Position numbers and translations under genes: made by a program | Notes under the pieces: generated by a model | Seen by the model: only the letters and a program-made list of their open reading frames with translations | Told to the model about the DNA's origin: nothing | The model's database searches: none | DNA from: Thamnaconus septentrionalis | Lineage: Eukaryota; Chordata; Actinopteri; Tetraodontiformes; Monacanthidae | Length of the DNA: 64,000 bases | NCBI GenBank assembly: GCA_009823395.1 | Contig: CM020515.1 | Coordinates: 9,098,489-9,162,488 of the forward strand | Reading direction: 5' to 3' | Part shown: positions 49,804-62,054 of the stretch, piece after piece | Position numbering within the stretch: position 1 is the first letter of the stretch | Layout of the letters: every line of letters begins with the position of its first letter

Positions 49804-52800
49804 GTAGGATGGCCAAGGCTCACTCGCCGACTTCAATGGTTGACTTTTGAGCGGTTTGGAGTTTGTGATCTTGTCAGAACAACTGGGCCCCTTGTGGAAC
49901 GCTTCACACGGTTTGGTTATTAGCACAATTTTTGCTTTAGTTTGGTATATGTTGTTCTTTTTGAGGACGCAGAAATATCAAATATCACCATAGATATATC
50001 TGCCAATTCACCATTGACAATATATATATGTATATATATGCGTGTGTATATGTGTGTATATACATATATATATATATATATATACGTTGTCTTATTCTCA
50101 TGCAAAAACTGAGATAAATCACCTGATACATCGGATCTGCAGAACAAACCGTAAAAAATACTATTGCTCATTTTTATTTTTAATACCTCCAAATTTGCAA
50201 TGGACAATTGTCCAGACAAATAAAGTTTGGCTATAATTGTATGCGTGAGATAGTACTGATTCACATTCTGTTCTGATGCCAAATCTGACTCCCACCTCAC
50301 TCACTGGTCTTTGATCAGGATTAGCAGCAGTTTTACATTTAAAGCAGCAAAATGTCAACCAAAACGGCTTCCCCTCTCTAAATATTTACACACAATCATT
50401 TGATAACCTCCAGAATCATGAAGCAACCTCACTGGGTTTACAACCTTCTAATTGAGAATCAGTCCTGCAGATTTTTTTTTTTTTTTTTTTTTAGTTTGGG
50501 ATTGTTACATTGAAGCAAAAAAGAACAAAATGTTTCATACTGTTGTGTTTGGCATTATTTTCAGCGAGCACATGGATAAGTTTATTTAAATTCCACCTCT
50601 TGCCAAAGTGGACATTACTGAAAAAATTCTAGAGTCTGAAATATTGTGAGAAGGAACAAATTATATCTGAGACAGACGTCACAGCGGCACTGAAAAAGGA
50701 ACAAATATTACCATGATGCATTACCTGTCAAAGACGAAGCGTTTATGTACACTGTGGCAATGCTTTACAGAGTTCCTGCTCTTCTGGCCTTCTGTCCTGT
50801 CCACTGTCCTCCTGTTTGTTTAACCTTGATCATAAAAGCAGATCCCCTGCAGCCTGAGTCTAGAAGAGATACTGCTGTCAGTCCTGGACCTTTTTGTTTT
50901 TCGTCACCACGGCTCGAGCTAGCGCTTAAATCAAAAACGTCAGCCACACCAAAGGGATTCCATCAGCATTTTTGGAATTGATCTGGATGACAGGTGTGTT
51001 TAAGATGGACGCAGTTTGGCCGCGTGCCTCCGCTTTTGGTCATTTTGACTGATGCCGTAGCTCTCTGCAGGACAGGACAACGGAGCCGTAACTTTTGGCA
51101 TTTAAATAATGATAAGAAAAAAAGAAAAAAAAAGAAAATTGATGATGCCCGTTTGGCTGTTTCAAGATCTTGGCAAGAGCGGCGTGTGGAGAAGCTCTGC
51201 AGAAGAAGGTCCCATTTCATTAGCAGTCAATCAAACCAACAGCTACTCAAAATGATTTAGCTAATGTTGGTTGCTTCTGCTGCCAAAAGACAAAAACAAG
51301 CAAGTAACTTGTTGAAAAAACAGTAAGTCTGTCAAGCTTATGTGTTCATCAAGTGTGAAAGAACACATGAATATGAGCTCAACTTTACTGAGCATTTCAT
51401 AAATAAAAAATACACGAAGAAATAAAACTGGCCACAGTCAGACACTTTAGCATTTACCTGAAAGGCGATTCGCTAAACCTTACCGTCACTCCGATCATTT
51501 TTTTTTTTTTTTTTCAACTGCCCTTCGAAATTGTCGGCAACAGCTAGATACTCATCACAGTCTCTTTGTGAGTTGCAATACACAGCAGCGTTTAACTAAA
51601 CTTTGCTTGCCAAGGACGTTGGCTAGAAAAGTGAAAGCATTTTGCCCCCTGAGAAAAGCCTTCCGTTCTTCTCTTCTTTTTTAAATGCTAAATAGCACGC
51701 AGGCCCGATGAGACTGCAACATCCTCACCCACCACTGCAGCAAGAAGGAGCTGCAGTCTCCTCCTCCATTTCATTTTTGTCTTCTTCTGTGGTTTTTGAG
51801 ACCATCTAATCATATCTTATAAATATTTTCTTCAGGTCCCCAAAACTCTGAATGAAAACAGTTTTTATAAATTTGTGTTTTAAAAAAATACATGGTGCTC
51901 ATTGTCAGAATGATCAGTATTTCCACCCTCTATCCAGATGAAATTTTAATCCAAGCCATCACACACAAAAAAAAAATACCAAGAATTAATAAGCCTAGTT
52001 ACTCGCAATTACCCTCTGTCGATTTACTGCGTCAGCATTCAGCCGGTTCATGGTGTCTTTGTCGCGGGCTGACAGTTTTAATACCGGCAAAGTTCCATCA
52101 TTCATCGCAGAAAAATTGGACCAGGCCACTCAGCGGGTCAATGCAAACGTGCCCATTGATTGGGGATCCAGGGTCGGATAGATGACACGGCACTGAGGAT
52201 AAGGAAGGACGAGGGATTCAATTCCATCTCGCAATCAGTGTGAGAGACTCGAAGATCATGAATGAAGTGATTAAACAATAGGATGATGATGCCTATACCC
52301 ATATGATGATGATGATGATGATGATGATGAGAGACAAAAAAAAAGGTTTCTTTATGTGCATTCACAGCAGCACTTGAGGTGAATTTTAGTTCAAATCCAA
52401 CGGACCATTTGTTGTAAAAACCTGCAATTTCTAACATCATAATCTGATGATGATAAAGTTTAAGCTAAGCTTAAAGGCATAATGTGCCATATCATCTCAT
52501 CAATGGATCACACCGAAACAAACCGGCTACCTGCAGGCAGGTGGGCCGGCCCCTAGCAGTCGGTCACCTCTGAGAACTTGCAGTTGCTTTATCGTCAGCA
52601 ATTTCATTCATTTCATTTCTCCTCGTATCTCTCCCTCCCGCTCTTCCCCCCGTCCCTTCAATCCCCTCCGTGCCTGTTAATGTGTCCGTGTCTGTCATTA
52701 TCTCTCCTCACGGGTTTTGTCATCTGGAACGTGTAGACCGTTATCGCTCTGGACAGGCAGATGAGGGCCGTGAGTCCCAAACCCCTCTCATCTTACCCCG

Positions 52801-53847
52801 CCCGACTGCCGGGCGACGGTTAACCGCCAACTTCATTTCCCTTCTGTGCCACACTCGTAAAGTGTCTCCAGCGCGCCGCTCTTTCTGTACACTGTGGTCG
52901 CTCCCATTTCCGCTCCTCGCTCCGCTAACTCCTCCATCAGGGCACCGGCGCTCATGATGCCGCACGGAGGATTCGTTCCAGTGAGGAATCTACCAATTTT
53001 TTTTTTAATCACTTCATTAACAAAATGACCACCTTTTAACGCCGCGGCTCAGCATCGTGTGTCCGATGACAACAGCAGCTGCTTCCTCCAAATTTCCGCA
53101 AGGACCAAAAGATCTTGTTTCACTTTTACAAGCATCAAACCACATTATATTTCAATATCAGGTTGATTGATATTCACTTTTTTGATCTCAATTTCACACC
53201 AAATTGTGAAAACAGGTATTGAAGCTTAAATCAAGGCAAGTGGACTGATTATTTGGTATCTGAGTATCTTCATCGTTTTCATTATTTTTCAATCAAAAAT
53301 GATATCAGAAGTTGGGAGTCGAAAGGAACCGTGTTTTGTTCCTGAGCGCAAGGAGCACAACCAGATGTTTAGTGGATCTCTCATCAAAATGTTAAATCGC
53401 TGACTATAAAACATGGAATCAAAATACCACTTTGCCATAGATTTTAGTAGATTCCTTGCATTTGGTCATTGGGCTCTTGGTTTTGGTGGGGCCACCCTGA
53501 GGTCAGTTGTCAACCGCCATCTGCCGTGAAAACTTTCCGTAGACGCCGCTGATGACCGCAGGCACTGTGTTGTTCCTCCCACATGAACTGGCCAACGTCC
53601 ACCCCCTTTGTGTCCAACCTGTTTTGGCTGAAACCTGCTCCGAGACCAGCTGTGTCACTTGCTTTCCCATTTACCCTAATGTCTGTCCCATGATAGTAAA
53701 AAAAGCCTTGTACCTATTAGCATTTATGTCACACCCAACAACGATATTAATTATCGCGGATGATTATGAGTCTCCCTGCCAAGTTAATAGTCTCTTAATT
53801 GAATATTAACATTTTCACTCCTCTCCTCTCCTCTATCCTTGCTTCAG
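49804..53847 (+). other. Phase-2 intron between the first two exons
   Basis: A 4044-base GT-AG intron starts GTAGGA and ends in a CT-rich tract and GCTTCAG. It splits the Ser codon between VDN and FVGW. It contains (TA)n/(TG)n sequence at 49995-50085, poly-T at 50468-50492 and 51498-51513, and (ATG)n at 52303-52330. No internal exon, ORF with family motifs or intact mobile element is visible. Confidence 0.9.
52303..52330 (+). repeat. (ATG)n microsatellite
   Basis: Nine to ten ATG units inside the 49804-53847 intron. Confidence 0.9.
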
Positions 53848-54276
53848 TTTTGTGGGTTGGGACCTGCAGAACATCATCATCCTGGACGCAGTGGAGGAGG
53901 ACAGCAGGTCCCAGATCATGCTCAAGAAGGTCCAGTCCCCGGTGGTCCTGCTCTACTGCTCCAAGGACGAGGCCGTGTACATCCTGGAGGAGGCCCGCTC
54001 GCTGGGCCTGACCGGATTCGGATACATCTGGATCGTGCCGTCCCTCACCACCGGGAACCCGGAAATAACGCCGGACGAGTTTCCCTCGGGGATGATTTCG
54101 GTGTCCTACGACGACTGGGACTACCCGCTGGAGGCACGGGTGCGGGACGGCCTGGGGATCATTACGTCGGCGGCGGCGGCCATGCTGCAGGAGTACGGCG
54201 ACATCCCCGAAGCCAAGACTTCCTGTTATGGCCAGATGGAGAAGACCAATAAGCTGCCACCCAGCGCGCTGCACAA
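53848..54276 (+). CDS. grin2a: GluN2A-like NMDA receptor subunit, internal exon (amino-terminal domain, part 2)
   Basis: The first T completes Ser with AG of the previous exon. FVGWDLQN then continues the clamshell amino-terminal domain for 142 codons and ends with AA of a Lys codon. Recognisable segments are [20 protein letters not shown], the WIVPSL strand, [15 protein letters not shown] and EARVRDG. By alignment with human GluN2A, Cys231 is at 53957, Ala243 is retained, Glu266 is at 54062, Asp282 at 54110 and Cys320 at 54224. Glu266 and Asp282 belong to the nanomolar zinc site of GluN2A, and Cys320 pairs with Cys87. These features and the sequence [15 protein letters not shown] argue for GluN2A over 2B, 2C or 2D. 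Acceptor GCTTCAG follows a CT-rich tract; donor is CACAA|GTAAGT. The [12 protein letters not shown] stretch near the end is the least conserved part and holds one residue more than the human protein. The ORF on the opposite strand is a shadow. Confidence 0.95.
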
Positions 54277-54392
54277 GTAAGTGGAGGGAAATACGGGTGG
54301 ATGGGTCTGTGTTGATTCATTGATTCATTCAGTGAGATTCACCAAATGAAATTTGGATTAAATTAAAATAAAGGACCAGCTTGTAATGTTTA

Positions 54393-54406
54393 GTACCATC
54401 TAGTGG
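54393..54406 (-). promoter_or_regulatory. CTCF-like core motif
   Basis: The - strand reads CCACTAGATGGTAC, one mismatch from CCASYAGRKGGCRS, about 120 bases after the second exon. Confidence 0.35.
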
Positions 54407-57400
54407 TAAGAAAGTATAGTGCAAATTAACAAATTCCTGTTTATTCACGATATTTAGGTCTATATCAGTGGTCATGTTCTCCTTTCCTGAGCTTTGCTGT
54501 ATTACTTTATGAAGCATGGTGGCCTTATAAAAAAAGACCTGCTCATTATGTAAATATAACTTGTAATTTTTTGGAAATGGAACAAAAAATAGTTCTGTAT
54601 ATTCTGTGAATTAATATATCTGTATTTTCTATCCCATTCTATGCCAGCAGATCCGTGTAAAAATCATCCATTTGACATTTTATGCTTGTTAAAATTATTT
54701 TTCGCGATTTCCTAACATCTGGAGAACAGCTGTGTAGACGCTGATACAATACGGATATAACACTAAAGTTTTGGTGTTACTTTTTTTGATTGTCTCCTTA
54801 ATTGTCCTCAGCAGCTACAAAACCTCCACCAAGTCTCTGGTTCAGGTTTGCGTCACGGACCGAGGAACGATTACGGAGTAATAGGCAGGAATTCAGAGTG
54901 CAGAAGAGAAGGAAGGGCAAATCTGAGAGCTGAATGGGAGCTGAAGGGAAGGGGTTTGAGACTAAAGCGGTGAAGGAGCAGTGGAGGGAGGATATTGAGC
55001 CTGGGGTGGCAGCGGGAAGCCTCTGCAAATGAGTGCTCTCCAAAATTGAAGAGCTCCTTGATGGCTCCTTCTGCTGCTCCTCTTGTTTATTCCTCCGCTT
55101 CCCCCTCTCGCTCTCCTCCTCCCCATCGCGCGTCCGCCTCCCATCGGCCGGTGGGAGACGCTGCAGCTCCCCTTGCCAGCTCCGTCCATCTGGCCGAGGA
55201 GGGGGAGATTCACACACTGTGTTTTTCTTTTACGTCCCGCCATTGTTTCCCATCTAAACAATGGTGTGTGAAATTAAAAACCCAAAAGGCTGCGTCTCCA
55301 AATTTGATCCATGTGCGCAGTGAACGCGGAAAATTAAACACTTCAGAGACAAATGGAGACTTTAAGGAAAACAAATGAGCATTTTTGCATGTTTGTGGAA
55401 CAAGGCACTTCGTAAATCAGATTAAATCCCTCTTATTTTGATTATTTTTGTTGATTAGTAAATTGAAATGGAGTCTTGTTCTCATTCCCCTCTTGCATCA
55501 GGTGTCTATAAATCTCCTGCTGGCGAGGAACATTTTAACGTAATTGGTCAACAAATCAAGTGGAAAGTCTTTTTGGCTTTTGTGGCTGGTGTTGCTTATA
55601 GTTCCCTTAATTGTCCCAGCAACTTTGTGCCAAATTCTCAACAGTTTTGGACACGTTTCAGGCTAAAAGTAAGTCTGTCATCAGCAATCACTGCCTTTTT
55701 TTTTTATGTATGTATTTTTTTCTTTTTTTGCATGCTGGTGAGGGCAAACCTGGCACATTGAGCTCTTTGGGTAGCTAGCACGGTTAGCATAAGCTTCGGC
55801 GTCTCTGTGTTAGCTCCCGCTCGCAGGCTATATAGCACATAGAGGCAATAAGGTATGACAGGTTATACCTTTAACCCCCTTACAACTCAGCCAGCTGACT
55901 GTTCCCAGCATGCTCCACTGCCTCAGGTCGTTAGCCAGGTGATGAGTGGCCACAGATGGCTTTGTTGTGGGTGAGAGAACTCAGCCAATAGGGCTCCAGG
56001 GCCGGGACACGAGCAACGTGATTGGTCAAGGTTAGGTTGGAGCGACGGGCCAGTGCGGGGTTGTTAGACCGTCAACAACTGCTAGGGGTAGTGGGAGTAG
56101 GCAGCCAACACGCGCACACACACACACACAGACACACACATGCTCCGGCAAGCAGATGGGCTCTATGTAATACTGCAGAGCATCAGTGTAGCATATTGTC
56201 TGCAGTTTGCGCAGAGGGGTTTCAATTTATCATCATCTCATCTGCTTGGCATTCATCGGCCTTTTGAGCAATTTTGGGAATTAAAGCAACACTGTCTGCT
56301 TTTTCTACCTTAAATTGAAGATGCCTGATATTATTTTTCCCATTCATTGGCTTGTCAAAGGAAGGAATACACCTCTGGCATTAACACAGCATAATCTGCT
56401 GGCCTGTTATAGTAATATACAACTCTGGTTGCCTGCCAGGCACCAACATATGATTCCCTTTCTCTGCTTCTTTACTGGCCTCCTCCATCCGCATCTTATT
56501 TTGGTCTTTTTACCGCCATTACTAACGTATGAGAGCTACAGAGCTAGCTTCCAATAGCCAAGCGTGCGGAGTTGATGCTGCGAAGTGTAGCCGTAAAGTG
56601 CTGTCTTACTAGAGGGTGCTGGGCAGGCAGTTATATAGTCCTATTGCATGTAAGCCACACACACTGTCATAGGGTTACCACTATCCTTGTTAGGAGTCAA
56701 TGATCCATAAAACTTTAAAAATTTTTAAAGTTGAAAACTAAATTGTGTCGCTTTTAAAAAAAGTCCAAATTAGTTTTCTTCAAAATTATTTGAGTTTATG
56801 CTAGAAAATCATTTAGTTTTGGTAACTCGTGCCACCTACGATGGACTTCCTGGACATGTTTCACCCCCCTGGCTTTGACCGCGACTGCTTTAATGACAGA
56901 TCTGCTGTGTCACGCCCAAGACCGATATGCTTTGCAGAGTAATGGAAAAATATTATTAAATAAAAACAGGAGACAAATGATCAAGCAAGAGTGGGCGAGC
57001 TGGCCGGTGCAGCGGCAGGACCCGGTGACAACTTATAAAATGTACTGAGCGCGGTGCTGTTGTGTCTGTGTGTCCAAACCAGAGTAATGTACCGCCTCCG
57101 AGAGGAATTTCTTTTGTGACGGATTTTCAGCGAGGCTCTCACCTTACTGTTGGTGAACACTGCGATATTTTTCTCCACGTCTGATGGTAGAAGTAGCGGC
57201 GGTGGCAGGTAGTTCACTCTGACGCGTAATTACTGCTCAAACCCGTACCAGCAGGGCCTGGAACCAGTCCAAACTTGACTATCGTTTAAATGGTATGCTT
57301 TTACCTTAAATCATTCATATTGTGAGTGGAAATGTGAACGTCCGCATTGTGCGTTAAGCTTCATGCTTAATTCACTGTTTCCGCGCGACACATGGGCAGC

Positions 57401-58133
57401 AAACCTTTCTAAAGTGTGTTTTGCAGAATGGAAACACCCGTTTCCCCGGTGACCCGACATGTCGGTCTCTCCGCTCGTCATGAATATTCCATGGCTGCAT
57501 GATCGCTCGTTAGCCGGGTCTGCGGGGGACATGTGACGGTTGAAGCCCGCTGCCACGTTTGCTGTACGTTTGCGTTTCCGACGACTTGCGACAATCGCGC
57601 TGGCGCGAAGAGACAGGCCGCTCGACCGTCATTCTTGGAGCGGCGCTCGCCTGGCATGAAAACAGCGTGCTCGTCGACGTAGAGCGTGAGAGAGCTCTCG
57701 CTCTGCATCTCGAAACAGGCCAATAATGAATGTGATCAGAATCAAAATCGATTATTGTTGGCCGATTTTGTACCAGTGTGCTCTGGTGTATCTTTGTTCT
57801 CTGTCACCATGATTGAGGAATTCTTAAATATCCACATCTGTTTTTATTTTATTTTATTTTTTTCATTTGCATTTGGAGTTTTCTTTCTTTGGTGCTAATA
57901 GTCTGAGACTTAGAAAATTAAGTCTAGAAAATTAAGAAAGCGAAATCAATTCCCCCTTGATTGATAAATTAAGTGACTGAAAATTCTGAAAGGGAAACTT
58001 AAAACTACAAGTATTTTGTAATATTCAAGGTTATTTGTTTTTTCTCCCCGGACTCCAGTACATCATTATTTGTCTGCAAATTAAAAAAAAAAACTCTCCA
58101 GAAAACAACATTGTTTGGACAAAATTGAGGTAT

Positions 58134-58167
58134 CTTGTGATTTCACTGCACTTTGTGAAATCACAAG
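58134..58167. repeat. Perfect hairpin, 13-bp arms and 8-base loop
   Basis: CTTGTGATTTCAC and GTGAAATCACAAG are exact reverse complements separated by TGCACTTT. The stem is too short for a typical microRNA precursor. Confidence 0.7.
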
Positions 58168-61100
58168 GTGCTGCTTTAAAAAGTGAAGAGGGAATTCGCA
58201 TCAGACAGGTTCTTTCAAAGTCCTTGATGCTGCGGGAAATTCAAGGCGGCGAATACGCTCGCAAGACCCTGAAATGAAGGCTGCACAAGTCAACCGAGCC
58301 CTCAAGCTGCTCTCTGGTGAACGAGACGGGAGGAAGCGCGCGGCATAAACCAGTGGAAATTCCAACGCGCAGCAGTTGGACTAATTTCTCATCGGGGAAA
58401 TGATTTCCAAGGATGATGCTCGGGTGTTGTTCAGGGATCCTTGCGCTAAAAATTGATTTTTCACGCCGCAGCGACTCCGCGATGCCAGCACGCACAAAGG
58501 ATCCTGAACCAAACATCCGGCGTAAAATCCTGTTTTGTGCCTAAATGTGTCGTCGTGGACGCGAGTCGCGCTACACGACGCGTCTGCGGGCGTGAAAAAA
58601 AGACCAAAATGCAATTGTCGCCGTTTGCGTTCATCTGCTCGGGCTCACGCGGAGGAGACAACAACTGTGGTGACGAAGTGCTCGCACACACACACACACA
58701 CGCACGCACAGACACGCACACGCACTGCGGGAGGCGCTCTGCTAAGCTAGGAGCTACTTCGCCCTGTTCAGTCATCATTCATGCCACACTTAACAAGGGC
58801 CACCTGAGGCTGAGTGTGTTTTCCAGTCACTACTCACCCTCGGGTCGTCTTGAAGGACCTAAATCAGTGCTGCGAGCACTTCCTGTCTTTTTTATTTTTA
58901 TTTTTTCAGAGCCCCATTTCTGTTTCACGAGCTCAGTGTGTGCTCTGAGTGCTGTGTGTGTGTGTGTGTGTGTGTGTGGGCCATTGAAGTTGATAGATCA
59001 TTTATCCTGAGAGTATATATCATCACTTTGACTGGTCCTTGTCTTGACAGAGGACAAATGTCTTTTTCACACACACGCACACACACATATGCATGAAGCC
59101 CCCGCTCTCTCACACACACACCATCATACAGGGGGGGTCTCCCCAGCTGTCAGGCCTCCTCAGTCAAAATTTAGGAACTCAGGTGCTATTAAACGCAGGG
59201 AAACGAGCGTGGTCGACCGTTTCAGCTCGATGAGAACTGCTGAGGCCAAAGAGTCGCGCCGGTCGGAGGTAGATTCCTCTGCCTTCAGACGTACTAGCCG
59301 CTACGCTGCTCACATGCCGATTCATCCATAGATGGATTATTTTTAAATGTGAGTTCTTGAAAGTTTTTCCAAAAAAATAATGGTTTACTTTTCCTGGAAG
59401 ACTGCAGACTAACTGCAGACGGCCAGCCAATCAATACCAAACTTCATCATGGCCAATCATGATGTATTGTTTATGTACCTCCACTGAACTTGAGCTGTCT
59501 GATATGCATTGAAGTGGGAAGCGTGTGAATCCATCTAACATCTGATTCAGTGTCAATGCTGTATTAAAATAGGATTGACTAAATCACAGGGCGGCTCAGG
59601 ATGAACGTTTTGCTGCTCCTGATTTTGCAGATTTTGTGCGTGAATGCATGTGTGTGTGCATGCGCGCAGCTTGCTGCAGTGAGCAGCAGAGCCCCTCCCC
59701 GATCCACAAACCTCTCTTTTCACTCAAAGCACAAGGTTGAGTGGAGGGAAAAAAAAAAAAAAAATCTCTGCAGTGATATTTTTTATTCCGACTCAGTCGA
59801 GGCTCCGTCCTGTTCCCTTCTCTCAGTGTGCCTCTTGTCTTTGGAGCTTTTTTTCTTCTCCTTTTGTCAAAGCTCCATTCTGCCTCCATAATTAATGGAG
59901 GCATGAATGGTGATCTAAAGGGAAAAAAAAACCTGGTGGGTTCAAAAAAAAAAAAAAATCTTATTTCCCAGAGTGCTGTGGGGCAGAGGACACATGGTGA
60001 AGGTTGGTCGAGGCGTCCAAAGTTATTGCCCGTGTTTTCTGTGTCCGTATCCTAGCAACGCCCCCCATGAGGTCCACCTGGTTGATGGGCATCAGCCCCA
60101 AACACATACGCGGATGGGGACACAAGCACGCGCACGCACTCACACGCACGCATGCCCAATCTGTCTGCCTGGTCTTGTCTCTGGCTCTCCCATTTGCAAC
60201 CAGTGGCAGGTGTATATTTAATCACAGCGCCTCAGATAAGCGCCGCCTTGTTTTTTCATCCAGCCTGTGCGGACGCTCTGAAATCTCAGGGCGCTGCTTT
60301 AATTGACTGATAGATAATGATCTCTCTCCGCTGCGGCAAAGTCTCAGCTGGGACGTTGCTTAAAATTCTATTTAATTCCAGAAGGCCGATGAGTCGTTCT
60401 CCCCAGTATTAGATTGAGTCCTCAAGAACTCGGTTGTATGCAGGAAATTAAAGAGAAAAAAAAGAAAAGGAGTAAAACCCAGGCGTGTTTGAGGCTTTTG
60501 GACGTCTCCACACGATTATCCAACAGCCTGTATAGGTTTCTGTCTGGCAGCTGTAATGAAGTTGGTGTTTTCTTTTCTTTTTCTTCTTTTTTCATCCCAC
60601 CATTGAGAAACTGGGTGTGTTATCCTGACAAAATAAAACACAAAAGGACCTGAATCTTTTGACATTTTTTTTCTTCCCTCTATTGACATCTTGCGGACAA
60701 AAAAACCCCAGAAGATCAGGAAGTAGCTAGTTGGCCATAAACATCTGCTCCAAAACTACTGCAGTAGCAGTAGTTTTTATTGGAAACAGATCACTCTTTT
60801 GTGTAGCTTCACTTTTTTTTCTTTTTCTGCTAGCTAACCTACCTCTCTGTAAAATATTGCGAATTTTAAGTGAGTTCAAAATTCGCTTTACAACTGAAAA
60901 AAAGTCCCTTTTTGGCATTGTGAAATGTTTTCTATGAGCTTGTTGACAAATGTATGAATTCAAAAAAACCAACAAATTTGGGAAAATGGTGCACCAGGTC
61001 AGTCATGGGAAGCCAGTATTGCAATGAAAAAGAAAGTGGAAAAATTCAGAGTAGCAAACGTGCAAATTCTGAAAAGAACGTCCACCGCTAAAAAATGCCT

Positions 61101-61666
61101 CAAACGCTTCCGTCCAGGGGCCACCGCCACCCCTCTGAATACTCGCCACACGGGGGCTGCATTCCATTTTGAAGTTTGCCCCGTCGCACACAAGCCCCCC
61201 TTATGGCCCGGAGGAGAGGAAGACGAGGAGAAGAGGAGCCGTCTCCTCATCCTAGTTGTAGCGCGGCTGCTGACAGAAGGAGTGGGGGGAAGGAAGGCCG
61301 TGATTAATGTGGAGGCAGCGCCGACCCAAGAATATCTTCCCGCTGCCCTCCATCTTAGCTAATGTGACCTGCCATGTGGGTCACTCACTGCTGAGCGCGT
61401 CTGCTGTTCACCTTCCGCCGCCGGACACGTTGCTCGCCGCGCTGTTTTGCGTCGGTTGTAAAGCTTCTTGGAATGCGTGATTGCATTTTTCTTCATGGAC
61501 AAACGTTCTTCCTCGACGCGCGAGTCCACTCGTGATGGTCGCCGCGCTCTCCCTCACCCTCTTTCTTATCTCTTTCCCCTCGCCCTCAATCATTTCTTCC
61601 CTTTGTCTTCTTATCACCGCCCGCCACACTGCCTCCAACCCCTCCCCCGCCCCCTGCCGCTCTCAG

Positions 61667-61781
61667 GTACATGATGAATGTGACGTGGGACGGCAGAGAC
61701 CTGTCGTTCACCGAGGACGGCTACCAGGAGAACCCCAAGCTGGTGGTCATCGTGCTCAACAAGGAGCGAGAGTGGGAGAAG
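61667..61781 (+). CDS. grin2a: GluN2A-like NMDA receptor subunit, internal exon (end of amino-terminal domain)
   Basis: The first G completes the Lys codon begun in the previous exon. Thirty-eight codons follow, starting [20 protein letters not shown] and ending LNKEREWEK in phase 0. The segment [11 protein letters not shown], the [14 protein letters not shown] strand and REWEK are typical of the last part of the GluN2 amino-terminal domain, just before the linker to the agonist-binding lobe. Asn-Val-Thr at 61677-61685 is an N-glycosylation sequon corresponding to Asn340 of human GluN2A. The acceptor CTCTCAG follows a pyrimidine-rich stretch of over 100 bases; the donor is GAGAAG|GTAGGA. The length of 115 bases and both phases agree with my recollection of the mammalian exon c.1008-1122. 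The next exon, expected to begin with VGKWE-like sequence, was not found before the window ends. Confidence 0.94.
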
Positions 61782-62019
61782 GTAGGAGCATCGTTGGCGG
61801 GGGGAGGAGGGAGGGCCGGGTATTCAGAAGAACTAAAAAGTGAATTTGTTCTATCAAAATAAAATAAATGCATTTACTGTTTTAGCATTTTTAATTAGGG
61901 AGCCGTTTGCTGGGAAGCAGTTTAATATGCGGGGAGGAACTTGTGAGTCCTGCCTTAGCTCCAGGGTTTTGTCCATGTTATTATTGGATATTATATATAT
62001 GTGCTTTAATAATCTCTGG

Positions 62020-62054
<35 letters not shown>

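Larger units (their letters stand above)
54277..61666 (+). other. Phase-2 intron between the second and third exons
   Basis: A 7390-base intron with donor GTAAGT and acceptor CTCTCAG. It splits a Lys codon (AA|G). It holds a CTCF-like core at 54393-54406 on the - strand, CpG-rich sequence at about 57440-57680, a 13-bp-arm hairpin at 58134-58167, (CA)n at about 56111-56140 and 58684-58725, and (GT)n at 58952-58978. ORFs of up to 185 codons here are dinucleotide-repeat translations. Confidence 0.9.

Noticed and set aside
53795..54274. 159-codon ORF on the - strand over the second exon
   Set aside because: It is the antisense shadow of a GC-rich exon. The + strand has matching motifs and splice sites.
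58134..58167. MicroRNA precursor
   Set aside because: The stem is only 13 bp and the flanks do not extend the pairing.
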